From assembly GCF_003270085.1 (NCBI RefSeq), contig NZ_QFDQ01000055.1, positions 1 through 64,000 on the forward strand: a stretch of 64,000 nucleotides of DNA. Reading direction: 5' to 3'. The position numbers and the translations under genes were made by a program. Under the pieces are notes generated by a model, which saw nothing but the letters and a program-made list of their open reading frames with translations, did no database searches and was not told the DNA's origin. The DNA is from Streptomyces triticisoli. GTDB lineage: Bacteria; Actinomycetota; Actinomycetes; Streptomycetales; Streptomycetaceae. Below, piece after piece: positions 51,368 through 60,196 of this stretch. How positions within the stretch are numbered: the stretch's first letter is position 1; the number at the start of each line of letters is the position of its first letter.

Positions 51368-53218
51368 TCAGGCGTCCATGCCGGCCAGGACCAACGGCAG
51401 CCGCTCCGCGCCCCCCTCGGTCAGCCGGACCGGGACACCCCAGTCCTGCTGGTGCACATGGCAGGCGGGGTACTCGTTCGCCGGGTCGTCGTCGCACGAG
51501 GCCGCCATCGCGGAGACGTGCAGGACACCCTCCGGGACGGCGGGGTTGAGGTGCAGGGGGCGGGACAGGTCCGTTCCCGTGCCCCCGCCGTTCAACAGCA
51601 GCTCGGGCGGGGTGGCGGAGACCAGCAGACGGGTGGACGGGCCGTAGCGCGTGTCCAGCTTCTGGCCCGCCGGGGCCTGGAAGATCACGTCCAGCCGGAG
51701 GGCACCGGGGGCCACCTCCGTCGCCGCCCGCTGGGTGCGGTGGGCGACTGCCTCGACGCGTACGGCCTCCTCCGGCAGCCGCAGCCGGGTCAGGCGGTGC
51801 CGCGCCGACTCCACGACCACGATGTCCTCGCCGACGAGCACGGCGTCGCTGGGCTCGCGCAGGTCGGTGGCGAGCGTGGTGACCTCGCCGGTCGCGGGGT
51901 CGTAGCGGCGCAGGGCGTGGTTGTAGGTGTCGCTGACGGCGACCGAGCCGTCGGGGAGGGCGGTCACGCCCAAGGGGTGCTGGAACAGGGCCTGTCCGGC
52001 GGCGCCGTCCCGGTGGCCGAAGTCGAACAGGCCGGTGCCGACGGCCGTGTGGACGTGGCCGTCCAGGTCCACCCAGCGCAGTGCGGACGTCTCGGCGTCG
52101 GCGAGCCACAGCCGCTCGGGCGTGGCCGCGAGCCCGGAGGGCTGCGCGAACCAGGCGTCCCCACCCGGCCCGTCGACGAGCCCTTCGTTGGTGGTCCCGG
52201 CAGTGACGGACACGGTGCCGTCGGCAGGGTCGTACGCCCACAGCTGGTGCACGCCCGCCATGGCGATCCACACCTTGCCGTTCCACCAGGCCACGTCCCA
52301 GGGCGAGGACAGGGCGACCTCGCGGGCCGGCCCGGAGGTCGCGGATCCCTGCCACCACTGCCGGCCCGTCCCGGCCAGGGTGGTCACCTCGCCGGAGGCG
52401 AGGTCGAGGCGGCGCAGCGCGTGATTGACCGTGTCGGCGACGACGACCGACCCGTCGTCGAGGAGCACGAGCCCGTGCGGCTCACTGAAGGTCGCGTCCG
52501 CGGGGCCCCCGTCGGCGAACCCGCGCGTCCCGGACCCGATCCGCCGCACCACGGTCTCCCCGTCCTCCGCCAGCTCCACCAGCTGGTGCCGGGTGGTGTC
52601 GCTGACCAGGAAGTTGCCGGACGGCAGCAGGAGGGCCTTGCCCGGGAAGCGCAGGGTGGTCGGCTCCGGCTCCGGCGGCACGTACGGCCCTCCCCCATTG
52701 CTTGAAGAGCATGGGAGGTACCCCCAGCCGCGCCGCAGCGTCCCCTTCGCCCCGTGCTCGGCCTCCAGCTCCTCCACCAGCCGCTCGATCGCGTGCGCGT
52801 GCCCCTCACCGGCGTGCTGCGCGACGACGTACCCCTCCGGGTCGATCACGACGAGCGTCGGCCAGGCCCGCACCGCGTACTGCTTCCAGGTCACGAGCTC
52901 GGGATCGTCCAGAACCGGATGCTCGACCCCGTACCGCTCCACGGCGTCCACGACCGCCTGGTGCTCCGCCTCGTGCACGAACTTCGGTGAGTGCACTCCG
53001 ACGATCACCACGGTGTCCCGGTGCTTCTCCTCCAGCTCCCGCAGCTCGTCGAGAACATGCAGACAGTTCACGCAGCAGAATGTCCAGAAGTCCAGAATGA
53101 CGATACGTCCTCGCAGGTCGGCGAGGGTGTACTGCTTGCCGCCCGTGTTCAGCCAGCCGCCCTTGCCGATCAGTTCGGGGGCTCGGACACGGGCGCGTCG
53201 GGGTGCGGAGTCGCTCAT
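51368..53218 (-). CDS. Thioredoxin-like plus NHL-repeat protein
   Basis: 616 residues from ATG 53218. TlpA/thioredoxin-like domain (about 15-150) with the CxxC at C49-C52 (FWTFCCVNCLH), then an NHL six-bladed beta-propeller (about 190-500: FSEPHGLVLLDDGSVVVADT) and a small C-terminal domain. It resembles the bacterial cousins of mammalian NHLRC2. No signal peptide, so probably cytosolic. Residues about 165-178 (GYLPCSSSNGGG) between the two domains are encoded by a palindromic repeat that seems to have inserted in frame. Confidence 0.93.
   Translation of the reverse strand: MSDSAPRRARVRAPELIGKGGWLNTGGKQYTLADLRGRIVILDFWTFCCVNCLHVLDELRELEEKHRDTVVIVGVHSPKFVHEAEHQAVVDAVERYGVEHPVLDDPELVTWKQYAVRAWPTLVVIDPEGYVVAQHAGEGHAHAIERLVEELEAEHGAKGTLRRGWGYLPCSSSNGGGPYVPPEPEPTTLRFPGKALLLPSGNFLVSDTTRHQLVELAEDGETVVRRIGSGTRGFADGGPADATFSEPHGLVLLDDGSVVVADTVNHALRRLDLASGEVTTLAGTGRQWWQGSATSGPAREVALSSPWDVAWWNGKVWIAMAGVHQLWAYDPADGTVSVTAGTTNEGLVDGPGGDAWFAQPSGLAATPERLWLADAETSALRWVDLDGHVHTAVGTGLFDFGHRDGAAGQALFQHPLGVTALPDGSVAVSDTYNHALRRYDPATGEVTTLATDLREPSDAVLVGEDIVVVESARHRLTRLRLPEEAVRVEAVAHRTQRAATEVAPGALRLDVIFQAPAGQKLDTRYGPSTRLLVSATPPELLLNGGGTGTDLSRPLHLNPAVPEGVLHVSAMAASCDDDPANEYPACHVHQQDWGVPVRLTEGGAERLPLVLAGMDA
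52689..52726. repeat. Palindromic repeat copy inside the thioredoxin-NHL gene
   Basis: Arms CCTCCCCCATTGCTTG and GAGCATGGGAGG, followed by TACCCCC: a member of the intergenic palindrome family found at 15.7, 17.1, 55.8 and 63.9 kb. Here it lies in coding sequence and keeps the frame. Confidence 0.8.
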
Positions 53219-53347
53219 GGCACCAAGGGTGCCATCCGCTCCCCGTCCTCATCCGCTCGGCCTCACCTGTGCCGGGCGTGGGACGGGGCTCGGCCCGTCG
53301 GCCTACCGGCGGCGTTCCCGGGTCGGTGCCGGGGAAGCGGTGAAGGC

Positions 53348-53842
53348 ATGAGATTTCTTGTGCGGGACCGGATTTTCGGCATCGGTGAGGACTACTGGAT
53401 CGAGGACGAGCACGGCAACAAGGTCTTCCTGGTCGACGGGAAGGCGATGCGGCTGCGGGACACCTTCGAACTGAAGGACGCCCGGGGCCGGGTCCTGATC
53501 GACATCCACCAGAAGATGCTCTCCCTGCGGGACACCATGGTGATCGAGCGGGACGGGGAGACCCTGGCGAAGGTCCGGCGCAAGTGGCTGTCGCTGCTGC
53601 GCAACCACTACCGGGTGTCCCTGGTGGACGGCACCGAGCTCGACGTCAGCGGCAAGATCCTCGACCGGGAGTTCGCCGTCGAGTACGACGGGGAGCTGCT
53701 GGCGGTGATCTCCCGGCGGTGGCTGCGCGTCGTGGAGACGTACGGCGTGGACATCGTGCGGGACGACGCCGACCCGGCCCTGCTGATCGCCGTGGCGGTG
53801 TGCGTGATCCACATGGCGGAGAAGGAGCGGGACGAGCGGTAG
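53348..53842 (+). CDS. LURP-one/Tubby-like (scramblase-related) protein
   Basis: 164 residues from ATG 53348. The sequence is a series of 12-strand-type repeats (MRFLVRDRIFGIGEDYWIED, then FLVDGKAMRLRDTFELKD), the LURP-one-related fold shared with phospholipid scramblases and Tubby C-terminal domains, closed by a hydrophobic helix near the end (ALLIAVAVCVIH). Function in bacteria unknown; likely membrane-associated. Divergent from the thioredoxin-NHL gene. Confidence 0.93.
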   Translation: MRFLVRDRIFGIGEDYWIEDEHGNKVFLVDGKAMRLRDTFELKDARGRVLIDIHQKMLSLRDTMVIERDGETLAKVRRKWLSLLRNHYRVSLVDGTELDVSGKILDREFAVEYDGELLAVISRRWLRVVETYGVDIVRDDADPALLIAVAVCVIHMAEKERDER

Positions 53843-53926
53843 CCGCCCCGCGCGGTGGACACCCGGCGCAGCAAGCGCTCAGCACAGGGCGCGCCCAGTG
53901 CGGCAGGCGCTCGGCGCGGTGCGCGC

Positions 53927-54721
53927 TCAGCGGCGTGGTGGCTCCAGGCCCAGGACCCGGTCCTTCAGGGCCGGGAACTGTTCGCGGGTGGTCGCGACCT
54001 TCGCCGGGTCGAAGTCGACCGTCAGGACCTCCTCGTCGTGGCCCGCCTCGGCCAGGACCTCGCCCCAGGGATCCACCACGATCGAGTGACCCGCCTGGGG
54101 AACCCCGGCGTGCGTGCCGGCCGTTGCACAGGCGAGCACGAACGCCTGGTCCTCCACCGCCCGCGCCCGGGCCAGCAGCGTCCAGTGCGCACGCCGGCGC
54201 TCGGGCCAGCCCGCCGGAACCACCAGGGTCTGGGCCCCGGCGTCGACGAGCCCGCGGAAGAGTTCGGGGAAACGGAGGTCGTAGCAGGTCGCCAGGCCGA
54301 GGGTCGTGTCCGGCAGACGGACCGTCACCAGGTCCCGGCCCGCGCCCATCAGCACGGCCTCGCCCTTGTCGAAGCCGAAGCGGTGGATCTTGCGGTAGGC
54401 GGCGGCCAGGTCGCCGGAGGGGGTGAAGACGAGGGAGGTGTTGTAGAGGGGCCCCTCAGGGTCCCGTTCGGGAATCGAACCCGCGTGCAGCCATACACCC
54501 GCGTCGCTCGCCGCCTTCGCCATGGCCTCGTACGTGGGGCCCTCCAGCGGCTCGGCCTCACGCCCGAACTCCTCGAAGGCGAAGGCCCCGGTGGTCCACA
54601 GCTCCGGCAGGACGACGAGGTCGGCGCCGGCCTGCTCGCGGACCAGCGCGGCCGCCCGCCGCCGCCGTGATTCGGCCGATTCGCCCTCGTTCACGGCAAT
54701 CTGGATCAGCGAGGCGCGCAC
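53927..54721 (-). CDS. Carbon-nitrogen hydrolase (nitrilase superfamily)
   Basis: 264 residues from GTG 54721. The catalytic triad is intact: E40 (VVLPELW), K111 (YRKIHRFG) and C146 (LATCYDLRFPELF). It fits the amidase branch that includes omega-amidase/Nit2 and N-carbamoyl hydrolases; substrate unknown. The start before RASLIQIAV matches family N-termini; the longer frame to 54772 adds non-family residues. Divergent from the maleylpyruvate-isomerase-family gene. Confidence 0.94.
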   Translation of the reverse strand: MRASLIQIAVNEGESAESRRRRAAALVREQAGADLVVLPELWTTGAFAFEEFGREAEPLEGPTYEAMAKAASDAGVWLHAGSIPERDPEGPLYNTSLVFTPSGDLAAAYRKIHRFGFDKGEAVLMGAGRDLVTVRLPDTTLGLATCYDLRFPELFRGLVDAGAQTLVVPAGWPERRRAHWTLLARARAVEDQAFVLACATAGTHAGVPQAGHSIVVDPWGEVLAEAGHDEEVLTVDFDPAKVATTREQFPALKDRVLGLEPPRR

Positions 54722-54902
54722 ACTACCACCGTCCTGGCATACGAGTTTTCCCCGGCAGCCTACGATCGTCACACGAAAGCACTGCCGGGGTGCCTCAGGG
54801 CAGCGTAACTTAGCACCTCAAGACGCCGCCGACCGCAGCCACCTCCCGCTGGCAATGCCGAGACAACCTGCCCGAGTACCAACCGCCGAGGGGTCCCGTT
54901 CC

Positions 54903-55727
54903 GTGAGTCTGCATCCCACCCTCCAGCCCTACGCCGATGCCTGGGCCCACTCCGTCGAGGCGATATCCGAGCTGGTGCAGCCCCTTGTGGAGGGCGAGTG
55001 GAACCGGCGGACCCCGTGTCCCGGCTGGTCCGTCCGCGACCTCGTCTCGCACGTCATCGGCCTGGACTGCGAGGCGCTCGGCGACCCGCGCCCCATCCAC
55101 ACGCTCCCGCGCGACCTGTTCCACGTCACCAACGAGCACCAGCGCTACATGGAGATGCAGGTCGACGTCCGCCGCCACCACACGTCGCCGGAGATGACCT
55201 CCGAGCTGGAGTACACGATCATCCGCCGCAACCGCCAGCTGCGGAACGAGTCCCGTGACCCCGGAACCAAGGTGCGCGGCCCGCTCGGCGCGGAGATCAC
55301 CCTCGAGGAGGCCATGCGCTACCGCGCCTTCGACATCTGGGTGCACGAGCAGGACCTGCGCGCGGCCCTCGGCCACCCCGGCACCCTCGACTCCCCGGGC
55401 GCCCACGTCACCCGGGACTACCTGCTGGCCGCCCTCCCGGACGTGGTCGCGGTCAAGGCGGAGGCCCCACGCAGCTCGGCGGTCGTCTTCGACGTCCACG
55501 GCCCGGTGGAGTTCCTGCGCACCATCCGCGTCGACATCAAGGGCCGCGGCACCCTGGAAACGGCCCCCGCTCTCGGTCCGGCCGCGACCCTCATCCTCGA
55601 CTGGGAGACCTACGTTCGCCTGGCCTGCGGCCGCGTGACCCCGGAGGCGGTGGCGGACCGGGTGAAGACGGAGGGCGACCAGGACCTGGCAACAGCGATC
55701 CTGCGCAACTTCGTGGTGACGCAGTAA
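54903..55727 (+). CDS. Maleylpyruvate-isomerase-family (DinB-like) protein
   Basis: 274 residues from GTG 54903 after GAGGGG. Four-helix MDMPI/DinB N-terminal domain with the family signatures WNRRTPCPGWSVRDLVSHV and, later, FDIWVHEQDLRAALG, metal-binding His residues (H50 region, H150 region), then a C-terminal MDMPI/SCP2-like domain (about 185-270). Many members use mycothiol as cofactor; the reaction here is not known. Confidence 0.9.
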   Translation: MSLHPTLQPYADAWAHSVEAISELVQPLVEGEWNRRTPCPGWSVRDLVSHVIGLDCEALGDPRPIHTLPRDLFHVTNEHQRYMEMQVDVRRHHTSPEMTSELEYTIIRRNRQLRNESRDPGTKVRGPLGAEITLEEAMRYRAFDIWVHEQDLRAALGHPGTLDSPGAHVTRDYLLAALPDVVAVKAEAPRSSAVVFDVHGPVEFLRTIRVDIKGRGTLETAPALGPAATLILDWETYVRLACGRVTPEAVADRVKTEGDQDLATAILRNFVVTQ

Positions 55728-55767
55728 GGGGACTGCGCGACGCGGATCGGCGCCATCCAGCCCGTCC

Positions 55768-55800
55768 GGGGGTACCTCCTGCTCGCAGAGCTCGGGGGAG
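55768..55800. repeat. Palindromic intergenic repeat
   Basis: GGGGGTACCTCCTGCTC, GCAGA centre, GAGCTCGGGGGAG-like arm; the family element in inverse orientation. It lies in the 153-bp space between two convergent genes (55728-55880), which shows nothing else. Confidence 0.78.
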
Positions 55801-55880
55801 ATCGAGGGCGAGGCCGTTCAGGCCGGTGCGGGGTCTGGGGGCGGCAGCCCCCAGCGCGCCCGCATCGACACCGGGCACCG

Positions 55881-57197
55881 TCACACGGGAACGTGCACCG
55901 TCTCCACCCGGCTGGCAACCAACCGCTCCCGCTCCCGCCGGGCCACCCGCTTCCGCAACCGCAGAATCTGACTCACCCCGAGCGCCTGGAGAGCGAACAC
56001 CACCGAGAACGCGACCCCGTAGTCGCCCCCCGTCCCGTCCAACAGCACACCCACCGCGAACAACGTCGCCATGGAGGCGACGAAACCTCCCATATTGGTG
56101 ATGCCGGAGGCGGTCCCCTGCCGCTCCGGCGGATTCGCCGGCCGCGCGAAGTCGAATCCGATCATCGAGGCCGGCCCGCACGCCCCGAGCACCACGCACA
56201 GCACCACCAGCAGCCACATCGGCGCCGGCCCGCCGGGATACGCCAGCGTCACCGCCCACAGGGCCGCGGTCGCCGCGACCGTGCCGAGCACCAGCGGCAG
56301 CCGCGCCGCGTGGTGCCGGGCGACGATCTGCCCGTACACCAGGCCGACGGCCATGTTGGACAGCACGACGAGCGTGAGCAGCTCCCCGGCGGTCGCCCGG
56401 GTGAGCCCCTGCGCCTCGACCAGGAACGGCAGCCCCCACAGCAGCAGGAACACCATCCCCGGGAACTGCGTGGTGAAGTGCACCCACAGCCCCAGCCTCG
56501 TCCCCGGCTCCCGCCAGGACGCGGCGATCTGCCGGCGTACGTACACCGCGCCCCGGTGCGGCAGCGGCTCCGGCTCGTGGCCCTCGGGGTGGTCCTTGAG
56601 GAACAGGAGCAGCAGCACCAGCACCACCACTCCGGCCAGCGCGCTGCCCGCGAAGGCGGTCGTCCAGCCCACCCCGTGCAGCAGCCGGGCCAGCACCAAC
56701 GTGGACACCAGGTTGCCGGCCATCCCGGCCAGCGCGGCGAACTGGGCGATCAACGGCCCGCGCCGGGCGGGGAACCACCGGGTGCCCAGCCGCAGCACGC
56801 TGATGAACGTCATGGCGTCACCGCAGCCCAGCAGCGCGCGGGCGGCGAGCGCGGTGCCGTACGACGGCGAGAGGGCGAAGCCGAGCTGGCCGGCCGTGAA
56901 GAGTACGGCGCCGATGGCCAGCACCTTCTTGGTGCCGAGCCGGTCGACGAGCAGGCCCACGGGTATCTGCATGCCGGCGTAGACGAGGAGCTGCAGGATC
57001 GAGAACGTCGACAGCGCCGAGGCGCCCACGCGGAAGCGGTCGGCGGCGTCGAGGCCGGCCACGCCCAGGGACGTACGGAAGATGACGGCGACGAAGTAGA
57101 CGGCGACGCCGATGCTCCAGACGGCGAGGGCACGCCGGCCGCCGGGCGGATCACCGGGCAGGGAAGCGGAGGCGGCGGAACCCGACGGAGCGCTCAC
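55881..57197 (-). CDS. MFS transporter
   Basis: 438 residues from GTG 57197, overlapping the GntR stop by 4 nt (GTGA). Twelve predicted helices with the MFS loop motif GLLVDRLGTKKVL after helix 2, and a long central loop (about 190-225). It resembles the NarK/hexuronate-type porters of the ACS family. The substrate is unknown. Cotranscription with a GntR/FCD regulator suggests uptake of an organic acid controlled by that substrate. Confidence 0.93.
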   Translation of the reverse strand: MSAPSGSAASASLPGDPPGGRRALAVWSIGVAVYFVAVIFRTSLGVAGLDAADRFRVGASALSTFSILQLLVYAGMQIPVGLLVDRLGTKKVLAIGAVLFTAGQLGFALSPSYGTALAARALLGCGDAMTFISVLRLGTRWFPARRGPLIAQFAALAGMAGNLVSTLVLARLLHGVGWTTAFAGSALAGVVVLVLLLLFLKDHPEGHEPEPLPHRGAVYVRRQIAASWREPGTRLGLWVHFTTQFPGMVFLLLWGLPFLVEAQGLTRATAGELLTLVVLSNMAVGLVYGQIVARHHAARLPLVLGTVAATAALWAVTLAYPGGPAPMWLLVVLCVVLGACGPASMIGFDFARPANPPERQGTASGITNMGGFVASMATLFAVGVLLDGTGGDYGVAFSVVFALQALGVSQILRLRKRVARRERERLVASRVETVHVPV

Positions 57198-57844
57198 CGG
57201 ACCTCACCCCGCGCCAGGTGGGAGAACCAGCTGACGTGCCGGTGCACGATGTCGACGGCCGCCTCGGCGTCCCCGGAGCGCAGCGCGTCCAGGATCTCCT
57301 CGTGCTCGGCGAGCGTCTTGGCGATCCGGTCGGGGTGGGAGTGCATGACGGCGACGCCCATGCGCAGCTGCCGGTCGCGCAACTGGTCGTACAGCCGCGA
57401 CAGGATCTCGTTTCCGCCGCTGCGGACGATCTCGGCGTGGAAGCAGCGGTCGGTGACGGCGGCCCCGGCGAAGTCGCCGGCCTCGGCCTGCTCCTTCTGC
57501 TTCTCGAGCAGTTCCTCGAGGCGCTCGATGAGCCCGGGTGGTGCGGGTACGGCCTTTCTGGCCGCGTGTTCCTCGACCAGCTGCCGGGTCTCGACGACGT
57601 CGGCGATCTCCTGTGCGGAGACCGGCAGGACGAGGGCTCCCTTCTTCGGGTAGAGCTTGATGAGCCCCTCGACCTCCAGCCGCAGCAGCGCCTCGCGCAC
57701 GGGCGTGCGCGAGACCCCGACGGCCTCGGCCAGCTCTCCCTCGGTCAGCAGCGTCCCGCCCTCGTAGCGGCGGTCCAGGACGGCTTGTTTGACGTGGGTG
57801 TAGACGCGGTCGGCGGCGGGGGGTTGCTTCACGGTCAGGCTCAT
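57194..57844 (-). CDS. GntR-family regulator, FadR/FCD subfamily
   Basis: 216 residues from ATG 57844. Winged helix at about 8-75 (ELAEAVGVSRTPVREALLRL) and FCD ligand domain at about 85-205 with His residues that bind a metal (CFHAEIVRSGG, AEHEEILDAL, VHRHVSW). FCD members sense carboxylic acids. It is the first gene of the GntR-MFS operon and the likely self-repressor. The ATG has almost no leader with a ribosome site, so the transcript could be leaderless. Divergent from the carboxypeptidase gene. Confidence 0.95.
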   Translation of the reverse strand: MSLTVKQPPAADRVYTHVKQAVLDRRYEGGTLLTEGELAEAVGVSRTPVREALLRLEVEGLIKLYPKKGALVLPVSAQEIADVVETRQLVEEHAARKAVPAPPGLIERLEELLEKQKEQAEAGDFAGAAVTDRCFHAEIVRSGGNEILSRLYDQLRDRQLRMGVAVMHSHPDRIAKTLAEHEEILDALRSGDAEAAVDIVHRHVSWFSHLARGEVR

Positions 57845-58040
57845 GTCCACAGCATAGATACAAGACGTACGCATGGCGCGGCCCGTCCGGCATGCGGACG
57901 GGCCGGCCCGTGAGAAAAAACGCCCCGACAGCCGCACAACCATCCGCGCCGACTACGAGTCAGACAGACGCGGCCCCACTCCTGTGGGCACTCAACTCTG
58001 CCGCACCGAAGGGTCATTCGATACAATCGGGGTACCTCAC

Positions 58041-58946
58041 TTGAAAACCGGCATCCAGGGCATCCGTATCCGCAGAGCCGCCGCCGTCGCCGTGACCGCC
58101 GGCGCCGTGCTCGCCACCGGGGCCCTCACCGCGGCACCCGCGCAAGCCGCCGTCACCAAGCCGTCGATCGTGGCCAAGGGCGGCTACGCGATGGACAGCG
58201 CGACCGGCAAGTCGCTGTACACGAAGGCCGCGGACACCAGGCTTTCCACCGGTTCCACCACGAAGATCATGACCGCCAAGGTCGTGCTGGCGCAGCCCAA
58301 GCTGAACCTCGACGCCAAGGTCACCATCCAGAAGGCGTACAGCGACTACGTCGTCAGGAACAACGCCTCCCAGGCCCATCTGATCGTCGGCGACAAGGTG
58401 ACCGTCCGTCAGCTGCTGTACGGCCTGATGCTGCCCTCGGGCTGCGACGCCGCGTACGCGCTGGCCGACAAGTTCGGCACGGGCTCGACGCGGGACGCGC
58501 GGGTGAAGTCGTTCATCGGCAAGATGAACACCACCGCCAAGAACCTCGGCATGACGAACACGCGCTTCGACTCGTTCGACGGCATCGGCAAGGGCAACAA
58601 CTACTCGACGCCGCGCGACCTGACGAAACTCACGCGCAGCGCGTTGAAGAACTCCACGTTCCGCACGGTCGTGAAGACGAAGTCGTACACGGCCAAGACC
58701 ATCACCAAGACGGGCAGCACCCGCACGATGGCGAAGTGGACGAACACCAACACGCTGCTCAGCAGCTACAAGGGCGCCATCGGCGTGAAGACGGGTTCCG
58801 GCGCCGTGGCCAAGTACTGCCTGGTCTTCGCCGCCACCCGCAACGGCAAGACGGTCATCGGCACCGTCCTCGCCTCCTCGTCCGCCGCACAGCGCTCCAC
58901 GGACTCCACGAAGATCCTGAACTACGGCTTCGCCAAGCTGGGCTGA
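58041..58946 (+). CDS. D-alanyl-D-alanine carboxypeptidase (S11, penicillin-binding protein)
   Basis: 301 residues from a TTG at 58041 with GGGG 8 nt upstream; no ATG/GTG fits near the signal peptide. Sec signal peptide to about residue 37 (APAQAA). Active-site motifs: S72-T-T-K75, S133-G-C135 (where SxN is usual) and K250-T-G252. It trims the terminal D-Ala from peptidoglycan stem peptides outside the membrane. A basic C-terminal membrane anchor is not visible, so it may be released. Promoter-like TACAAT lies at 58022-58027. Followed by a perfect hairpin. Confidence 0.93.
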   Translation: MKTGIQGIRIRRAAAVAVTAGAVLATGALTAAPAQAAVTKPSIVAKGGYAMDSATGKSLYTKAADTRLSTGSTTKIMTAKVVLAQPKLNLDAKVTIQKAYSDYVVRNNASQAHLIVGDKVTVRQLLYGLMLPSGCDAAYALADKFGTGSTRDARVKSFIGKMNTTAKNLGMTNTRFDSFDGIGKGNNYSTPRDLTKLTRSALKNSTFRTVVKTKSYTAKTITKTGSTRTMAKWTNTNTLLSSYKGAIGVKTGSGAVAKYCLVFAATRNGKTVIGTVLASSSAAQRSTDSTKILNYGFAKLG

Positions 58947-58964
58947 CCCCCGCTCACCCGCGCA

Positions 58965-58999
58965 ACGGGCCCGCCGCCGGCGACCGGCGGCGGGCCCGT
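58965..58999. terminator. Perfect hairpin terminator after the carboxypeptidase gene
   Basis: 16-bp stem ACGGGCCCGCCGCCGG with its complement around a CGA loop, 18 bp after the stop. Confidence 0.85.
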
Positions 59000-59123
59000 C
59001 ATGCACACTCCGGTCAATCGATGCGCCAGTATCGGCGATCTTCGCTCGCAATCGTGAACATCCCCGAAGGAGCTGGCATATTCGATTTCCTCCGCTCTAC
59101 GTTCCGCGGCGGAGGTGGTTCAC

Positions 59124-60080
59124 ATGAACGAACCGAGCAAGCGGCCCGACTCCGCCGAACGGCACGGGGCGATCGACATCAGCGATTTCGTCTACGCGGC
59201 GACCGGGGAGCGGGTCCGGAGGCTGACCATGCCGGACGGAAGCCACTGGTTCCCGGCGGTGGACGTCTGCAAGCGGTTGGGGCACACCAACTCTCGGAAG
59301 GCACTCTCCGACCACGTGCCCGAAGAGCACCGAGAGATGCTCGAGACCGTAACTGGAAGTTACGGTCTCAGCATTCCCGCAGGCAGGAGCTGGCGTCGAG
59401 ACTTGCAACTCATCGACCTGCAAGGTCTGATCCTCCTCGTCAACGCCTGCACGAAGCCGGCCTGCGCCCCCTTCAAGCAGTGGGTCGCCGAGGTGATCGA
59501 GACCGTGCAGCGGGAGGGCTCCTACACCTTGGAAGAGGCCGAGGTACAGCCCGTCGAGCCCGGTGCTCCCATCGCGTACGCCATGCCGGAGCAGGTCGCG
59601 GAGGCCATCGTCAAGCTCGAGGCGCACAACCTGCAGATCGACCAGGAGCTTGCGGCCGCACAGCGTGAATCGCTCGCGTTGCAAAGGGAGATGCTCGCCA
59701 CGCAGCGCGCCACGCTCGCGGCGCAGGAAGCCGTCGCCCAGGCCATGGGGCGCATCGCGGACCGGCTCGACTCCCTGGCCCTCGACCGCCCGGCGCCCGG
59801 CGGCACCCTCTCCGTCACACTCACCACGGAGTCCGTGCTGGCCGACTGGCGGCAACGGCTGTCCGTGACGGAGGACGTCTGGACGGTGGCCGTGGTGATC
59901 GCCCCGGTTCTCGTCGAGAAGGGTGAGCTCCGAGAGCCGCTCGAATCGATCGCTTCCCGTACGGGGCTGTCGGTGCGCCGCGTCAACGAATGCCTGCGCA
60001 TGCTGCGCAAGCACGCCTGCATCCGGTCACGGGGTGGGGCGGAGGACGGGGCGCCCGTGTATGTGCTCAACCAGGGCTGA
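59124..60080 (+). CDS. Bro-N (phage antirepressor-type) domain protein
   Basis: 318 residues from ATG 59124, 8 nt after GGAGG. Bro-N domain about 15-135 (GSHWFPAVDVCKRLGHTNSR; ALSDHVPEEHR; then LILLVNACTKPACAPFKQWV), a heptad-like Gln/Ala/Leu coiled coil about 165-215 (AQRESLALQREMLATQRATL), and a C-terminal winged helix about 240-310. Bro-N proteins are phage antirepressors, but this type stands alone in many Streptomyces genomes without phage genes around it. Here too no other phage gene is visible, so it is probably a domesticated regulator. Confidence 0.9.
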   Translation: MNEPSKRPDSAERHGAIDISDFVYAATGERVRRLTMPDGSHWFPAVDVCKRLGHTNSRKALSDHVPEEHREMLETVTGSYGLSIPAGRSWRRDLQLIDLQGLILLVNACTKPACAPFKQWVAEVIETVQREGSYTLEEAEVQPVEPGAPIAYAMPEQVAEAIVKLEAHNLQIDQELAAAQRESLALQREMLATQRATLAAQEAVAQAMGRIADRLDSLALDRPAPGGTLSVTLTTESVLADWRQRLSVTEDVWTVAVVIAPVLVEKGELREPLESIASRTGLSVRRVNECLRMLRKHACIRSRGGAEDGAPVYVLNQG

Positions 60081-60126
60081 TCAGAACCTCAAGCATTCCT
60101 GACCAGGACTCCGGGGCAGGAACAGC

Positions 60127-60167
60127 GGAGGGAGCGGCCGCATTCCGAAGTTGCGGCCGTTCCCTCC
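60127..60167. terminator. Bidirectional terminator between the Bro-N gene and bkdC
   Basis: GGAGGGAGCGGCCGCA (60127-60142) and TGCGGCCGTTCCCTCC (60152-60167), 16 pairs with one G-U, 9-nt loop, between convergent genes. Confidence 0.82.
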
Positions 60168-60196
60168 AGGCCTCTGAGGCTACCGAACCCGGACGG

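Noticed and set aside
54468..54492. tRNA T-arm-like sequence (GGTTCGATTCC on the minus strand)
   Set aside because: Lies within the nitrilase-family coding sequence (GSIPERDPEG); no acceptor, D or anticodon arms around it.
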